A DNA stretch of 64,000 bases from Fulvia fulva (GCF_020509005.1 NC_063021.1:3953738-4017737), one strand, 5' to 3'; shown: positions 20,223-32,486, counted from the first letter of the stretch. The notes: generated from the sequence alone by a model not told the origin. Program-made: numbers and translations.

Positions 20223-20309
20223 TGCGAATACTAGCAATTGTTCCTCGCTTTCCGGTTTCCTGTACGAGAGGTGCAAGCGCAAGTTGAGGAATGGTGTGTA
20301 GCAATCGTC

Positions 20310-20315
20310 TTTATA
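20310..20315 (-). promoter_or_regulatory. candidate TATA box for the 20222 gene
   Basis: TATAAA on the minus strand, 88 nt upstream of the start codon at 20222. Confidence 0.5.
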
Positions 20316-20370
20316 CAACATGTGTCGCGGACTGTCCTCTCCGTATTGCCTTTGAGTTTGTTGTCTACCC

Positions 20371-20450
20371 TAATGGTCTTGCTGTTACACCTTGAAATCG
20401 CTCACTACCTTAATGGTCTTGCTATCATACCTTGAAATCGCTCACTACCT
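20371..20450. repeat. 40-bp tandem duplication
   Basis: Two adjacent 40-bp units (20371-20410 and 20411-20450) beginning TAATGGTCTTGCT and ending TCGCTCACTACCT, with only a few differences. A partial third unit may follow. Confidence 0.85.
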
Positions 20451-21600
20451 CGACATCGCTTACTGCCTTTGCAATACATTGCCCCTCACTAGGGTGTCCA
20501 TTGCTATGATAGTTTCCTAGAATTACAAACATAATTAAGCGTAGCGACCGAGCGCCAGCCACACCGGAGTACGAGCTTGCGAGTACGTAGGTGAGGCGTC
20601 AGCGAGGGAGTGAAGCTCTATACCAGCCCTCAACTAGCCTTGGCGCCCGCTCTGATTGGTCAACTTTCAAGTTTTAGGGTCACGTGACCTACCGCACTGT
20701 GCCTGTTGGCGAACTCGCAAACATATACTCGTCGCTAACGCCTATGTCGTCGTATAATAAGCACTGTACGTCGGGTAGCGGTAGCGTGGATCGCACGCTA
20801 CTTTGCAGTCTAGAAGGGTTGGTAGAGAGCTCCACTCCGCTACGCTTACCTTTGGAGGTTCACAACCGCCAACAGCACATTTTGTAATTAGCATTGGGAA
20901 AGGCCTGTACTTAAGACGAGATCATGTGTCCTAGTCGTACTCTGTAATTGACCTCTTAACTGTGTTGGAAAGCGGTAATACCTAAAGAAGGATACTGCAC
21001 TGCGATATAGCGCCTGAACCTACTAATCGAGTCGGATTGACGAAGCCTACGAATAGCGCTTAACGCTACTACCACCAGTCCATACGCTATGTACACCAGT
21101 CATTTACATACATGTACGAACGGACGCCAGTGATTATGTGTATAGCCAGACAGATATTCGTGGACTCTCCGTCCGTTTTGAGAAGGTCGATTATAATGCT
21201 ATCTATAACTAGTGTCTATCATAATGCTTATCACGGTGTCTATCACGGTATTCATTACGGTATCCATCATGGCCAAAGACACGAGACAGAGCGAGCTTAT
21301 GTTGTCTCTAGTTCAGAACTAGCTAATCTCTGGGAAGGGAACATCTTCAGTATGGCTTTTGCCTAACGCCCCTTTTTCCGACCGGATCAGACGCATCAAT
21401 TCGGCAGAAAGCACCTCGATATGCTGTCCTTGAACATTGCAAATGCACTAAAGACCCTGCACAACGACTAGTCCTGCGAGGATACCCAGTGTATCTTCGA
21501 ACGCACTACGTTCGTCTACAGGCTTCTGCAAGCTCCCTAAGGCTAAGGGGCGAATGTGCATATGCGAGCCACCATAACAATGCTAGCGCTTATGCATAGA
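20451..21600. other. decayed sequence, no gene recognised
   Basis: TA-rich sequence with abundant stops and CTAG/TATA words, consistent with old point-mutated repeat DNA. A short TATCACGGTRTY-type internal repetition lies at 21215-21270. No coding support. Confidence 0.45.
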
Positions 21601-22510
21601 ACGGGCCCTCGATCCCATCGAGCATGCGCTTACAAGTGGCATTAACTGTCGCCGGAAGATTGTGGAGCAGTTCTTGTACATATTTAGGCTTTACTGCCTT
21701 GAGTTTGTTGAGCTCCTGCAGCTGACAGGACGTTAGCGTGAACAGCGCCAACATGAAACATGAACAGCTTACATGCCGTCCGCCTTCCTGGAGATCGTCT
21801 CTTCAATCTGCGCCTTAATCTTTCGGTCCAGTCGCGGTAAACGAGGGTTCTGAGGCAGCTGCGTTTTCCCATACTGCCAAATGTCCTCGTCAACAGAGTG
21901 TGTAGCTACCGGCAGTGGCAAAGCTCTAGTCTTTCCGTCGAGACGCGTATATCAGGAAGCTCGCGGCTTGTCGCAAATACCTTGACATTTGGTGCCCTTT
22001 GTAATACTCTAATTAGGTATTCGAACACACTCTGCCGGGCATTACTGCCAGGACAATCGTCGAGAGCGTCAATAAGCAGGAATACATTGCGAAACGCCTC
22101 GAAGTATGCAAGCACAATGCTTTCGAGCTCCTACCCTCCTAAGGTGCTTCTATTCGGCTTGTCGAACGTCTGCTGTAGCATTGATTCGACGGCGAAAGCC
22201 ATTCGATGATCTTCTGAAGCCTGTTGTGCAGCCAGATTGTCCTGGAAGTGGGTCGCAGCTAGAAGACGCTGCCTCGCTCCTTCGTGTCCTTCGCCGTAGT
22301 TCGCACCAAGCGTTACCCCGAAGATCCCGTACAGAGCGTACGACATGTCTTCCACCTCTGTCGTCGTCCGGCCTCCTATCTATTTTAGCTTTTCCTCGAT
22401 ACTAAAAGTCCTGCTTGCTGCATAATCGCACAGCACCGGCTCTCAAATCCCAAGCATTGCTGCGATGTCCTCTTCTAGACCTGGCCCGGACGGAGTTCTG
22501 CAGTCTGCAT
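21600..22510 (-). pseudogene. HET-domain/NACHT (NLR-like) gene relic
   Basis: Read on the minus strand from 22510, pieces follow in the order of a fungal incompatibility-type NLR. A SIEEKLK-stop-IGGRTTTEVEDMSYALYGIFGV block with an NYGEG.EGARQRLL motif matches the C-terminal part of HET-domain proteins. Then comes a NACHT core with the Walker-B-like VFLLIDALDDCPG and VKVFATSRELPDIRV, followed by QNPRLPRLDRKIKAQIEETI-KADG and LQELNKLKAVK-LPATVNATCKRMLDGIEG, which resemble the NACHT winged-helix linker. Several in-frame stops (one where Trp is expected, TGG to TAG) and frame changes break it. The P-loop segment between HET and Walker B is missing. Such proteins control heterokaryon incompatibility or fungal cell death. 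This copy is dead. Confidence 0.75.
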
Positions 22511-23260
22511 AAGTAGAAGCTCCTTTATTTCCGATTACTTGCTATGTCGTCGTAAAAATGATATGTTGAAAGGCCTTCGTCCTTATTGGTATGAGCGAAG
22601 GGTAGCACCCGCAGCTCGAGAAACAAATTGTTCGCTATCGTCGCGGGTCCGCAATACCGCTGTCGTCGCAATGCCGCTATCGTCGTATTTCGATCCGTCG
22701 TTCGGAAGGGGATTAACCGCGCCGGGGCTAAGAAGCGAGCTAATTAGGTAGCTATAAGCTCTTTTTAACCAATAAGACGATAGCTCGAATTGGTTAGCGA
22801 TAGCTATTATTCTAAAGGCCCTTTTCTAAGCACGGACCCTCGAAGAAGCAACAGGTAACAGAGTCTAATTGTTGTTCTCGCTACGGGAGCTTTACGGACA
22901 TACTGCGTTTACTCCGGCTCGCAAGCTCGCCTCGTTCACTTACGCATACCCTCCAAGCTACCCTTCGCTGAACAAAAACGAGCAACCGAGAAGCGAGCAA
23001 CTCCTGCAAAGTCTAACCTCTACGAAACCACTCGCTCAGTGCGAACTCGCTCTTGTCTTCTAGTTCCTTGACGTCTGCGAGATATGTAACGCACAACACG
23101 GCATTGCGATACTAGTCGAACATTAAGTTGAGCGATTTGGACAGCTCTGCAGCGTTCCCAGTCTCTACGGACACTGCACTCGGACACTATACTCGGTTGC
23201 CCTATCAATTGCCCTTTAATCTTAATCAATACGAGGCCCGACTTTGAGAGATACTGCCGA
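22511..23260. other. no gene recognised
   Basis: Decayed, TA-rich sequence upstream of the HET-NACHT relic. No coding support on either strand. Confidence 0.4.
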
Positions 23261-23307
23261 ACCCTAACCCTAACCACTAACCCTAGCCCTCCTAAACCCT
23301 CCTAACC
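23261..23307. repeat. interstitial telomere-like tract
   Basis: ACCCTAACCCTAACC followed by degenerate ACTAACCCTAGCCC and CCTAAACCCTCCTAACCC units. Orientation is CCCTAA, opposite to the TTAGGG cap at the right end, i.e. as a left-hand chromosome end would read. Confidence 0.75.
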
Positions 23308-23901
23308 CAATCCTTACCCCCTACCCGTACAGGTCTCGTATACGGCCTAGAGTCGAGGAGGTGTGTTGAGCTCAAGTTGAAGCTCAATCAAAGTCGAGAT
23401 GCGTCCAAATTCCAGGGTCCTGTTCTTAGACTTTGCAGGATCCAGCGCAGTGGAAAGTAACCGAGTATGGTGTCCGAGTGTGGTGTCCGTAGAGACAGCA
23501 GGTATCTATCTACAGCCACTCCAACCTTGGAACATGTTCCTGAACATATCTTGCAAAGTCTATTATCTTCTTGTATCCGCTCTTGCCTCTGTTCCATCTG
23601 TTACGAACATCTTGCAGCGTTGCTTCGCATCCCTCAAGCCAACGATGCGATGCGATCACGTACTCGGTCGATTGTCGTGTCGGAACTCCGTAAAGTCGAG
23701 GCTATTGACGTTGAGCAAGCGCATGCTGTACTATCTGTCAGCATCAGTGGGCGCGGCGCATCGAATAGATCGCTCGGTTGCAGGCTTAGAGAGAAGGAAA
23801 GAGGGAGAAGGACGGGGAAACTGTCCCGTCGGCCTCTTGGGCACAACAAGGCTGAGAGCAGTGACGCTGCGCCTCGCGCTGCACTCTTCAGCTTCTGAGG
23901 C

Positions 23902-24420
23902 ATGCGAGTGCTGTGTGATGAATCGTCGACGAAAACCACCCTCGTGGACGTCATGCGTCGTGGAACAGACTCGCCACTGCGGACGCCCGCTACACCAGCA
24001 TCTGTAGAGGCGCTTAGATCGCTACACGATCTGATCCTCACACAACATGCGTGTCTGCTCGATGACACCAGTAAACAGAACCTTGAGAGGCACCTCCCAT
24101 AACTTGCCAGGGCCGCTCAAGCATTGTTCGCTAGAGGTGCCCTGCAGCAAGACCAGATTCGATTCTTGCCAAAGACGAACGATGAAGCCAAAGCTAGGCG
24201 GTCGGCCAAGTCGACGGTTCTCGGTAAGGTTAAAGCCATGAGCTTTGAGGATCTCGTCGAGGCCCGCGCGAAGCGTCAGGAAAAGGAAGCCGCCCAAGAG
24301 ATAAAGAAGCTTGCGAAGGAAGGTCGGGAACGAAAGGCTGACGATGTGGAGGCAAATGCGTCGGCGTCGCAGCCCGAGTCTAAGAAGGTCGTGCGGGTTG
24401 CATACGCACCAAAGTACACC
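23902..24420 (+). mobile_element. pogo/Fot1-type transposase, C-terminal remnant
   Basis: The translated tail matches the well-known C-terminal region of fungal pogo-like DDE transposases: LDDTSKQNLERHL (one stop) then LARAAQALFARGALQQDQIRF, NDEAKARRSAKSTVLGKVKAM and MSFEDLVEARAKRQEKEAA, followed by a Lys/Arg-rich end. A stop at 24100-24102 interrupts it and the frame changes just there. The DDE catalytic core and DNA-binding HTH are not found upstream, so only the tail survives. Family identification is from recall of the conserved tail; the truncation is seen directly. Confidence 0.6.
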
Positions 24421-25159
24421 CATCAAGGGCTGTGTTGCGCCAGTAGCGCAGATGTGGTAGGCTTGGAGGAGGCGGCTCATGCCGACGATGTGAGGCAGGA
24501 TACATGTAGTTCTAGTTCGACTTTTCGTATATGTCTCACTCAGCGTTTGTATATCCGTCCCGTCGAGCGACTGGTAGCTTCATATCCATTCAGACTCCTA
24601 GAGATAGAATCAATGCTTGCAGAGATGCACACTGTTCTTGACAAGATAGAGAAAGGGTTGAACATGATTATAGTCTGCGAATCGAATGGGAAGAGTAGAG
24701 TGCAGACCAGGTGTCAGATCAGAGATCTGGGAATCTCCTTGTGTTGTATGTTTGTTGCTTTTTTGCCTAAACTTCTGCTCTGTGCGCCGATGTGAAGCCG
24801 GGACCGTGGAGGCTGTGCGAAATAGTGATCGAGGTAACTCTTCTTTGTCCTACTTCGGAATGGAAGCTTCTTCCGTGGCAATAGTTACGTGGAGGGTCTG
24901 GCGATGGTTTGGATGGTCTGACTCTTGGTGACTTCACGGTCGACACAGGTGCTGGAGGTATTCGATGATATGCCATTTTGGTCGAGTTCTGTAGCATGTG
25001 GCAGTGGACTACGTTCATCGTCCCTAAAGCCATGAGGCATGAAGCGGACAGTGTAACGTATCTCGACAGCGTGGCACGCATGAAACGCAGACAGAGCTCG
25101 TGAGATTTTGTGTAGGCTCTACTCTATACTATCTAAGCGTTCCCTCTCTACTCAAGAAG
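24421..25159. other. intergenic, no gene recognised
   Basis: Between the transposase tail and the end of the Ca2+-ATPase gene. No coding support; the open frames are continuations of the transposase frame into non-homologous sequence. Confidence 0.5.
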
Positions 25160-28100
25160 CTAGTCAATCTTCTTCCTCTTACCGGCAGTCGCAGCCGCCT
25201 CCGTAGTCTCCATGAAGAAGCTCCTCTCCATGAACTTGAGACCTTCATCGATGAGGATGATAGGTGCACTCCAAGCCAACACGATCTTCCACTCATCCCA
25301 ACCGATGGGAACAATGCCAAAAATGCCTTGCAAAAACGGCGTGTACAGAAGACCAAAGTGGAGGACCATGGACAGGGTGATGGCGTAGACCAGGATCATG
25401 TTCTTCCAGAGTGGCAGGGTGACGAGCGATTCGGAGGAGGAAAGGGCGTTCATGGCGTTGAGCATTTCGATGACGACCAGGATGGAGAGGGAGATTGTTG
25501 AGGCTATGCGGGAGGCGTCGTTGGAGAACATTTCGCAGCCGAGTTGGGGGAAGGTGGATTTGCAGCTGTGGAAGTGGGTCTGTGAAGGTGTTAGCATGAC
25601 GGTCAAGTTTCTTGTGCGGTACGACGACAGGACTTACGAGTTGGTAGAAGCTGATCTGTGGACCACCCTCGTAAAACATGAACCACCAAGCGTATCCTCC
25701 GACTGTGGCCAGGCCTACGTAAGTTCCTATCACCATGTAACGGAAGAACAGCCAAGCGCCGATAAGTGGCTCGTCACGCTTCCTTGGTGGTCGGTTCATC
25801 ACATCGTGGTCCTTGGGGTTGAAGCTGAGTGCTGTTGCTGGAAGACCATCGGTGACCAGGTTAACCCAAAGGAGCTGGACTGGAATCAAAGCCTCGGGCA
25901 TGCCAAGTGCGGCGGTCAAGAAGATGGAGACGACCTCTCCAATGTTGGATGAGATCAGGTAGCGGATGAATTGCTGGGTGTTGTTGTAGATGCTGCGACC
26001 TTCCTCGACGGCCAGCTCTATTGTCGCGAAGTTGTCGTCGGCGAGGACCATGTCGGCGGCCAGCTTGGCGACATCAGTACCAGTGCCCATGGCGACACCA
26101 ATGTCACTCTTCTTCAGTGCGGGGGCATCGTTGACACCGTCTCCGGTCATGGCTACGACCTCGCCAGATTGTTGAAGGAGATCGACAAGCTTTGACTTGT
26201 GGCCTGGTTCAGTACGTGAAAACAGAGATGCAGTCTTGGCGGCTTTTAGCTTCTCGCTCTCGCTGAGCTCATCGAATTGTCGTCCAGTGTAGCTCTTGCC
26301 TGTGAGGTCCTCGTTGGGTCCAAATACACCAATCTGTCTGCAGATCGTCTCGGCAGTGTTCTGGTTGTCACCAGTGATGACAACAACGCGGATGCCTGCC
26401 GAGCGGCATTTCGTAATGCTATCTGCAACCTCAGGTCGAGGTGGGTCAAGCATGCCAACAAGACCCAATAGTGTCATGCCTTGCTCCAGCTGGTTGTACT
26501 CCTGTGACGTCTTTGCGGTCTTGGTGAGTGGTGAAGTGACATTGTTGACACTGGCCAGGGCAATAACCCGGAGTCCCTTGTTACCAAAGTCCACAACCTC
26601 CTTCTGCAGGACAGATGCAAGCTTGCTGTTGAGCTGGACTTGCTTGCCATCGCTGCCGACAAGACAGTGTGTGCATCGTTCGAGAATCGATTCTGGGGCG
26701 CCCTTCACCAATAGTCGCTGGGTGCTACCACTGTTGACGAGCACAGACATGCTCTTTCGGTCTCGCGAGAACTCATATGTTCGTAGCTTGTGGGCCTTGT
26801 CTTCGTAGTACTTGCTTGCGAGGTGGCGTTGTTGGTCTGGCTGCAGGCTTCGCTTCTGGGTGTTGTAAGATTGATCGGGAGTGCCGACCTTTTCGGCCAG
26901 AGTTCGTAGGGCACCTTCAGTAGGCTCGCCGACGTTGGTGAAGAGACCCTTCTCGCTGTCATATGCCAGCTCAGCATCGTTGCAGACCGCTGCGACCTCG
27001 ATCATCTGAGCGATCGTCTTGGATGCTGCTGCTGGGGACTCGATGACCTTTTCGCCGCGCCTGACAACGCCTTCTGGGGCAAAGCTTGTGCCCTCGACTT
27101 CCAACTCATCCAGACCGGATTGTGACTCGTTGACGTAGACTATCCTGTTGACGCTCATCTGGTTGGTGGTGAGGGTTCCAGTCTTGTCGGAACAGATGAC
27201 ACTGCAGCTTCCAAGAGTCTCCACAGATGGCAAGCTGCGTACAATTGCGTTCTTCTTCGCCATGGTCCTTGTTCCTAGCGCAAGACATGTGGTGATTACA
27301 ACAGCCAGACCTTCTGGGATCGCAGCAACACCGAGAGACACAGCAATCTTCAGGTAGTAGATGGCGCCCTTAGTCCAGGAACCGCCGAACGATGGATCGT
27401 TGAAGTGACGAATGTTAATCAACCAGACCAGAACGCAAATACCAGAAATGACCTTCGCAAGTGTGTCACCAAAGTCGTTAAGCTTCTCCTTGAGCGGTGT
27501 TGGCTGCGAGATCTGCGAGGTGATGCTCTCGTGGATGTCACCGATGGCGGTATTCGTTCCAGTAAGGACGACAACCGCATGCGCATGTCCAGTAACCACG
27601 GTTGTGCCCGAGAACAGCATGTTGACCTGATCTTGCTTGACAGCTTGCGCATCCTTGATCGCATCCGTGTCCTTGCCCACGCTCTCGCTCTCTCCAGTCA
27701 AGATACTCTGGTCCACGCGGAAGCTGTTGCTGTTGATACTCAACACTCTGCAGTCTGCCGGAATCTGGTTGCCGACTGCAACATCCACGATATCTCCCGG
27801 AACCAGCTCATCTGCCTTGACCGACTTGATCTTGCCATCTCGAATGACCTTTGCACTATTCGCGCTGTACTCTTGCAACGCCGCAATCGCCTTCTCCGCG
27901 GAGCTCTCTTGACTGACACCGACGATCGCGTTCAAGATGAGGATGGTGAGGATGACGACGGGGTCAACGAATGCGGTCCAGCCTTCCTCCTCATCGAAAA
28001 GCGCGAGGACGAAGGATATCGCGGCGGAGCCGAGTAGGATGATGACGAGCTGGTCCTTGAACTGCTCCAAGACGAGCTCCCAGAGCGGCGTCGCGGGGTC

Positions 28101-28284
28101 TTCTGGGATGGCTGTGTGGCTGTCAGATATGTCTCGTCAAATGCCTCATCTTCCTGTTGCACATACCATTTCGGCCATGTTTCTGTCTCGAAGCTCCAAC
28201 AGCGCTCTCTGAGAGACCTTGCTGCTCTGACACGTTGAAGTGCTTCAGCACCTCCTGCGGCGAGCGCACATAGGCGTTGTCCAT
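25160..28284 (-). CDS. SERCA-type P-type Ca2+-transporting ATPase
   Basis: ER/Golgi Ca2+ pump, about 1003 residues. Three exons: 28284-28167, 28111-25638 and 25579-25160, with 55-nt (28166-28112) and 58-nt (25637-25580) introns, GT...AG. Splicing 1 rebuilds [22 protein letters not shown]; splicing 2 rebuilds [17 protein letters not shown]. Family marks: [17 protein letters not shown]-terminus, [17 protein letters not shown] in TM4, phosphorylation motif [25 protein letters not shown] in the nucleotide domain, [21 protein letters not shown] hinge, and ten TM segments. Length matches SERCA, not plasma-membrane PMCA (no long calmodulin tail). It ends KRKKID, a KKxx-type ER-retrieval signal. It keeps cytosolic Ca2+ low by pumping into the ER lumen. 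Ends in TAG. Confidence 0.95.
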
Positions 28285-30138
28285 GATGCGACCTCTTTCT
28301 GCAACACAATGTGGTACCTCCTCTTGGTAGACTCGATCTAAAGTGGCTGGAAGGTTGCTCTTATCATGTCTCGTGGCGACGGCGACTTTTCGGACTCGAG
28401 GATTAGTGGGGTGTGATGCTCACGACACGTAGCATCAACCAGGCGCGTAGGAATCTGGTGGAAGAATAAGAGAGAAAGTGTTGATGAATGATCGTGTTGT
28501 TACCAATCTGAAGAAGACACCTATGCTTGCCCCACGATCGTCGACTTTTGGATGCAGGGTTGCTTCGTTCCTGCAGCTCGAAAGCATCATCATCCCGTGC
28601 CATACAAATAGCTCCGCAGCTGCAAACACATGGTAGCAACATGTCACACGTCTCAGCAACGCGTTCACATGCATTGCAATTGTCCCCAGGCCTGGTGGCA
28701 GCTCACTGACCACCTGCGACGAGCACGCCATCGCATCGGCCATTCAATTGATGTGCCATGAACGTTCCACTAAGTTTTGACGCGCAACCTCGGCTCAAAG
28801 AATGGCCACAGCTGCCGAACTCATGGATATGACAAGCTGTGACATGTTGTGAGACACGAGATAAGTCGGACAATGAGCGTATAACGAGCAGACTGGTGGC
28901 TTTTGACAATACACGCCCAAACACTTGGCCGTTGGCAAACATGGCAGAGCCGGCACGATCAAAGAGGACTGGAGCTGATGAACACTCAACACCACTGGGC
29001 TAGTTCTGGTTAGCAGATCAGATGGTGAGGTCCTAGGAGTTGGGCAGAATCGATATCGTCTGCAGATCCGCCCGTCAACTGGGACATCTGCACGATCAGC
29101 TGACCTCGACCTTCGAGACATGGACCTGCGCGCGTTCGATGTGATGTTCAGAAGGTCGCGATGCTATCGTCCTTTCGTCACATGGCATGCAAGTAGTTGT
29201 CACGGCCCAGATCCGCCAGTCACTGACTCTTCTCGTTGACTACTTCAACAAGGCGTCCATCACGAGTTGCCAGCTTGCCTCCCCTCCCCCCCCCCCCGGC
29301 AAACAACGCCTTGAACGTCGAGAACATCTGGGCCGGCCGTGCACACCCACGTCGCACCGCATGGCAGAAGGTCCTGCGTACCAAATTCGTCATTCTCGCC
29401 AGTGGGACCTACAGTTGCCGCACTAGCAAGCCGTCGAACCTCAGGAACTCGGTGGAGCAGAGAAACAGCAAGCCACTATTCGACACCCTCCAGCACTTCA
29501 TGAAGGCAGCCGAGATCCGCGCCCTCAACCTGGGCCCGGTGGGCTTCGTTCCAAGTCGCGGAAGTATCACAAGCGCAAATATCTTCTCTTTTGGCGTAGT
29601 TATCACCAGACTCCCAAGACAAAATAATCCTCAGGCTCCGCAAGGCATAAGCTCGTAAGTGGATATATGTGGCACTGAGCAGGGCAGACTGGCATGAGTG
29701 CCATCGACGTCGCACCATCTACCACAATATCGAGCAAGACTGCCTCACAAACTCGAGAACCAGATCCCCTTGAAGTTACTGGAGCGCGTTAACCTGGACT
29801 CGAAGGCGTGCCTCGCGTGGACGATCGGAGAAGAGCGACAGAACTACGAACCAGCCTCAGGATGATGCCAAACCGAGACGATCAGCTTGACATCAAGTAG
29901 AGGCGTCGAACATGTGAGTCGATGCTATCCACCCAGTTTGAAGATGGTCAACACGAGATTGAATGGCGATCCGACCCAGGTCTAGTAGTTGCTCACACAA
30001 TACGATAGGCAGCGGTATCGTGAGCTGACGCTGTGCTGACAGCCGATTATTATTGAGAGGAAGACTGGCTATTACTGCTTGTTATGACTCCGTGACCACG
30101 CAACGGCGGTGCTACGTTCACGACCGCTCGACAGGACT
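28285..30138. other. 1.85-kb intergenic region, no gene recognised
   Basis: Upstream of the Ca2+-ATPase and downstream of the amidase. A 140-residue frame at 29236-29658 has no motif and starts beside a poly-C tract (about 29286-29298). I see no supported gene. Confidence 0.45.
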
Positions 30139-31898
30139 TCATAAGGGCGATACCCTGCGATCGGCAATCTTGAGACATTGATCAATCACTCGCGCAGCTG
30201 AGATGAGCTCCTCGTCCTCGAATGGGCGGGTCACTAGCTGGATGGATGTTGGTGCACCATGCACGTCTTCCGCTCGATCTGCGATGTGTCAGGTCGGATG
30301 ATTTAAGATAAGGCACAATAAGTCAACTCACATGGTCGGTTCGGATCTTCCACTGCCAGATCGTCCTTGTCAATAGCCTTATCCGCCTTGCCAGCTGGGA
30401 TGATGACACCCGGCTACTGTCTCGTGTCAGTAGATATGTGACAAACATAGTATCCTGTCACATACCTGCAGTAAGTTCCACACTACTGTATACCACGGCA
30501 TACCATACGTATCATGCGGCACAGCCGTAGTCTGTGCGCCGGGGCACAAGATAACGTCAAGCTTATTTGCTGACCACAGCGCATGCCATTGGTCCTTGTA
30601 GGCGCCGGCGGCAGTGTTGATGTCGAAGACATCGTCCAGAGTGTAACCTCCTTCCTTCTCCTTCGCGATTGTCCACACATGTCGTTGCAGAGAAGGGATG
30701 ATAGGCTCGCTACCAGCTTGAATGTTCTGTAGCCATACTTTCGTGTTATCGAGTGACCAGTAGTCGGTAGCGATTTCGCCGGCTTCTCTGAGTGAGGGGA
30801 TGTTGTTCAGCGGGATGATTTCGTGACCGGCTGCTGCTAATGCCTTTGCGGTAGCTTCGAGTGCTCGCCGCACAGGTGGATGGATTGGAAACTCGGCGTC
30901 TTCTACAAAGTACCCGACCCGTAGCTTCGTTGGCTGGGTGCTCGCAGCATCCGCTCTCCAAGGATACGCAATCGCCGAAGAATCTTTGTTCCACGGCTTC
31001 GCATCGATCACCGAACGTGTCAACAACTCAAGGTCTTCGAATGAGTTGGCCAATGGTCCCGCACATGCTGGGAAGCCAGGTGAGCCTCGTCGCGAGCACC
31101 AGGCTCCATTTCCCAGTGGTATGCGACCCGGCGTTGGCTTGAACCCGTAAGTCCCATTGCAAAGCGCTGGAATACGGACACTGCCACCATGTCTGTGCCA
31201 ATACCAATGACAGATCCACGAATGGCTACTAAAGCACCCTCGCCACCACTGCTACCGCCGGCCCCCAAGTTCAGACGATGGGGATTGAGGGTCCGGCCGA
31301 AGACGTTGTTGTGGGAATCTGCTGTCATCATGGTCAAGGGTATGTTTGTCTTGCAATACAAGATGGCTCCGAGCTCGAGCAAGACGTCGACCAAATACGA
31401 ATTCGTCGCAGGCTTTGGCTGATCCAAGTACGATACGAAACCAAGCGTAGACTGAACGCCAGTATAGTGAAAGCAGTCCTTGATACTGACGGGCACTCCA
31501 TGCAATGGACCCACTGGTCTGCCATGATCGACGAGATACTGATCCAGCCACTTCCCACGTGCAATAGCATCGTCGAAGAGCGTCTCGGTGAGGCAGTTCA
31601 GAAGCTGTTGAGCTATCGATGCTCTCTTGCAGAACGCAATTGCTACGTCTTCAGATCTGAGTGGGCCATTGGAGACGACTTTGGCCAGAGAGACGGCATC
31701 GAAGTTCTGCGTGATCTGAAGCTCTTCCGGGGTCAGGATGCCGCATTTGGCGGGAATGTCGAGGACGTTGTCGCTGGATGTCTCGTCGCTCTTGAGGTAT
31801 TGGGCAGAGAGTCGCCAGGCGTGAGGGATCTTTGCGAGCTCGGCTGCTCTCTTTGCGGCGGCTTTTGCTTGCCAGGAGTTGTCTTTGTGGTCGCTCAT
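30139..31898 (-). pseudogene. amidase (acetamidase-type, amidase signature family) with one frameshift
   Basis: Exons 31898-30466, 30413-30332 and 30278-30139, with introns of 52 nt (30465-30414) and 53 nt (30331-30279). The start is MSDHKDNSWQAKAAAKRAAE. Catalytic features: Lys in ILYCKTNIPLTMM and cis-Ser in GAGGSSGGEGALVAIRG. Just after GIGTD, at about 31186-31192, one nucleotide is missing. The next frame continues with the nucleophile-Ser segment GGSVRIPALCNGTYGFKP and on to the normal C-terminus (PGVIIPAGKADKAIDKDD, EELISAARVIDQCLKIA). The exons total 1655 nt; adding one base gives 552 codons exactly. So the gene is either inactivated three codons before its nucleophile or carries a sequence error. 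These enzymes hydrolyse short-chain or aromatic amides to acid plus ammonia. It is divergent from the dehydrogenase at 32487. Confidence 0.85.
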
Positions 31899-32486
31899 AG
31901 TGGACGAGGTGAGTAGATAACACGAAGAAGAGCATGGAGAGGGTATAGATAAGAGCACAAGACCTCGCAACGAGCGCGAGGTGCTGGCCGAGACCCGAGT
32001 TTAACTGCCAGATGCCTCATGACTAGGGTTGATCCTGATGCTTGTGCAGCTGCAGGTGGATGAGTAAAGAAGGATTGAGGGCGGGGGGAGACCGCGCTTG
32101 CTCGGAAAACGCAAGGCCATCGGGTACGGAAAATCAGAAAGTCCGAGTACCCATCATCTCCTTCCAGGTCCATCGAGATGCCCTGACAACCCGTACATCA
32201 TCATGTTTCAGCTTCGATAGGGCTGAGCGACGACAACGCAAGAAGAGGCAGTTCTGGATCATCGGCCGCACGGCACCGTCCTCCATCAATGGCTTCGTAA
32301 CAAGATGCCGCCCATGCGCGGCCCTTGATTTGTTGTCATCGTTGGGATTTGGACCGAATGAAGACATGATGTCGAAGGTGTATGACGGTGATGTAGTCAG
32401 GACACTTATAATAGCCAGAGAGCTGGTCACAGATTCCTCCGGATTCGAACAAGCCGGACAACATGGCAAATTTCGAGACTTCCTAA
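31899..32486. other. divergent promoter region, amidase and dehydrogenase
   Basis: About 590 nt between head-to-head genes. No separate gene supported. The first exon of the dehydrogenase (its start codon) must lie in the right part. Confidence 0.4.

Noticed and set aside
23399..24068. ORFs of 143-202 residues on both strands before the transposase tail
   Set aside because: Mutually overlapping, without domains, inside a decayed repeat island.
29236..29658. 140-residue plus-strand ORF
   Set aside because: No motif, no signal peptide, poor context around the poly-C tract, and no similarity I can recognise.
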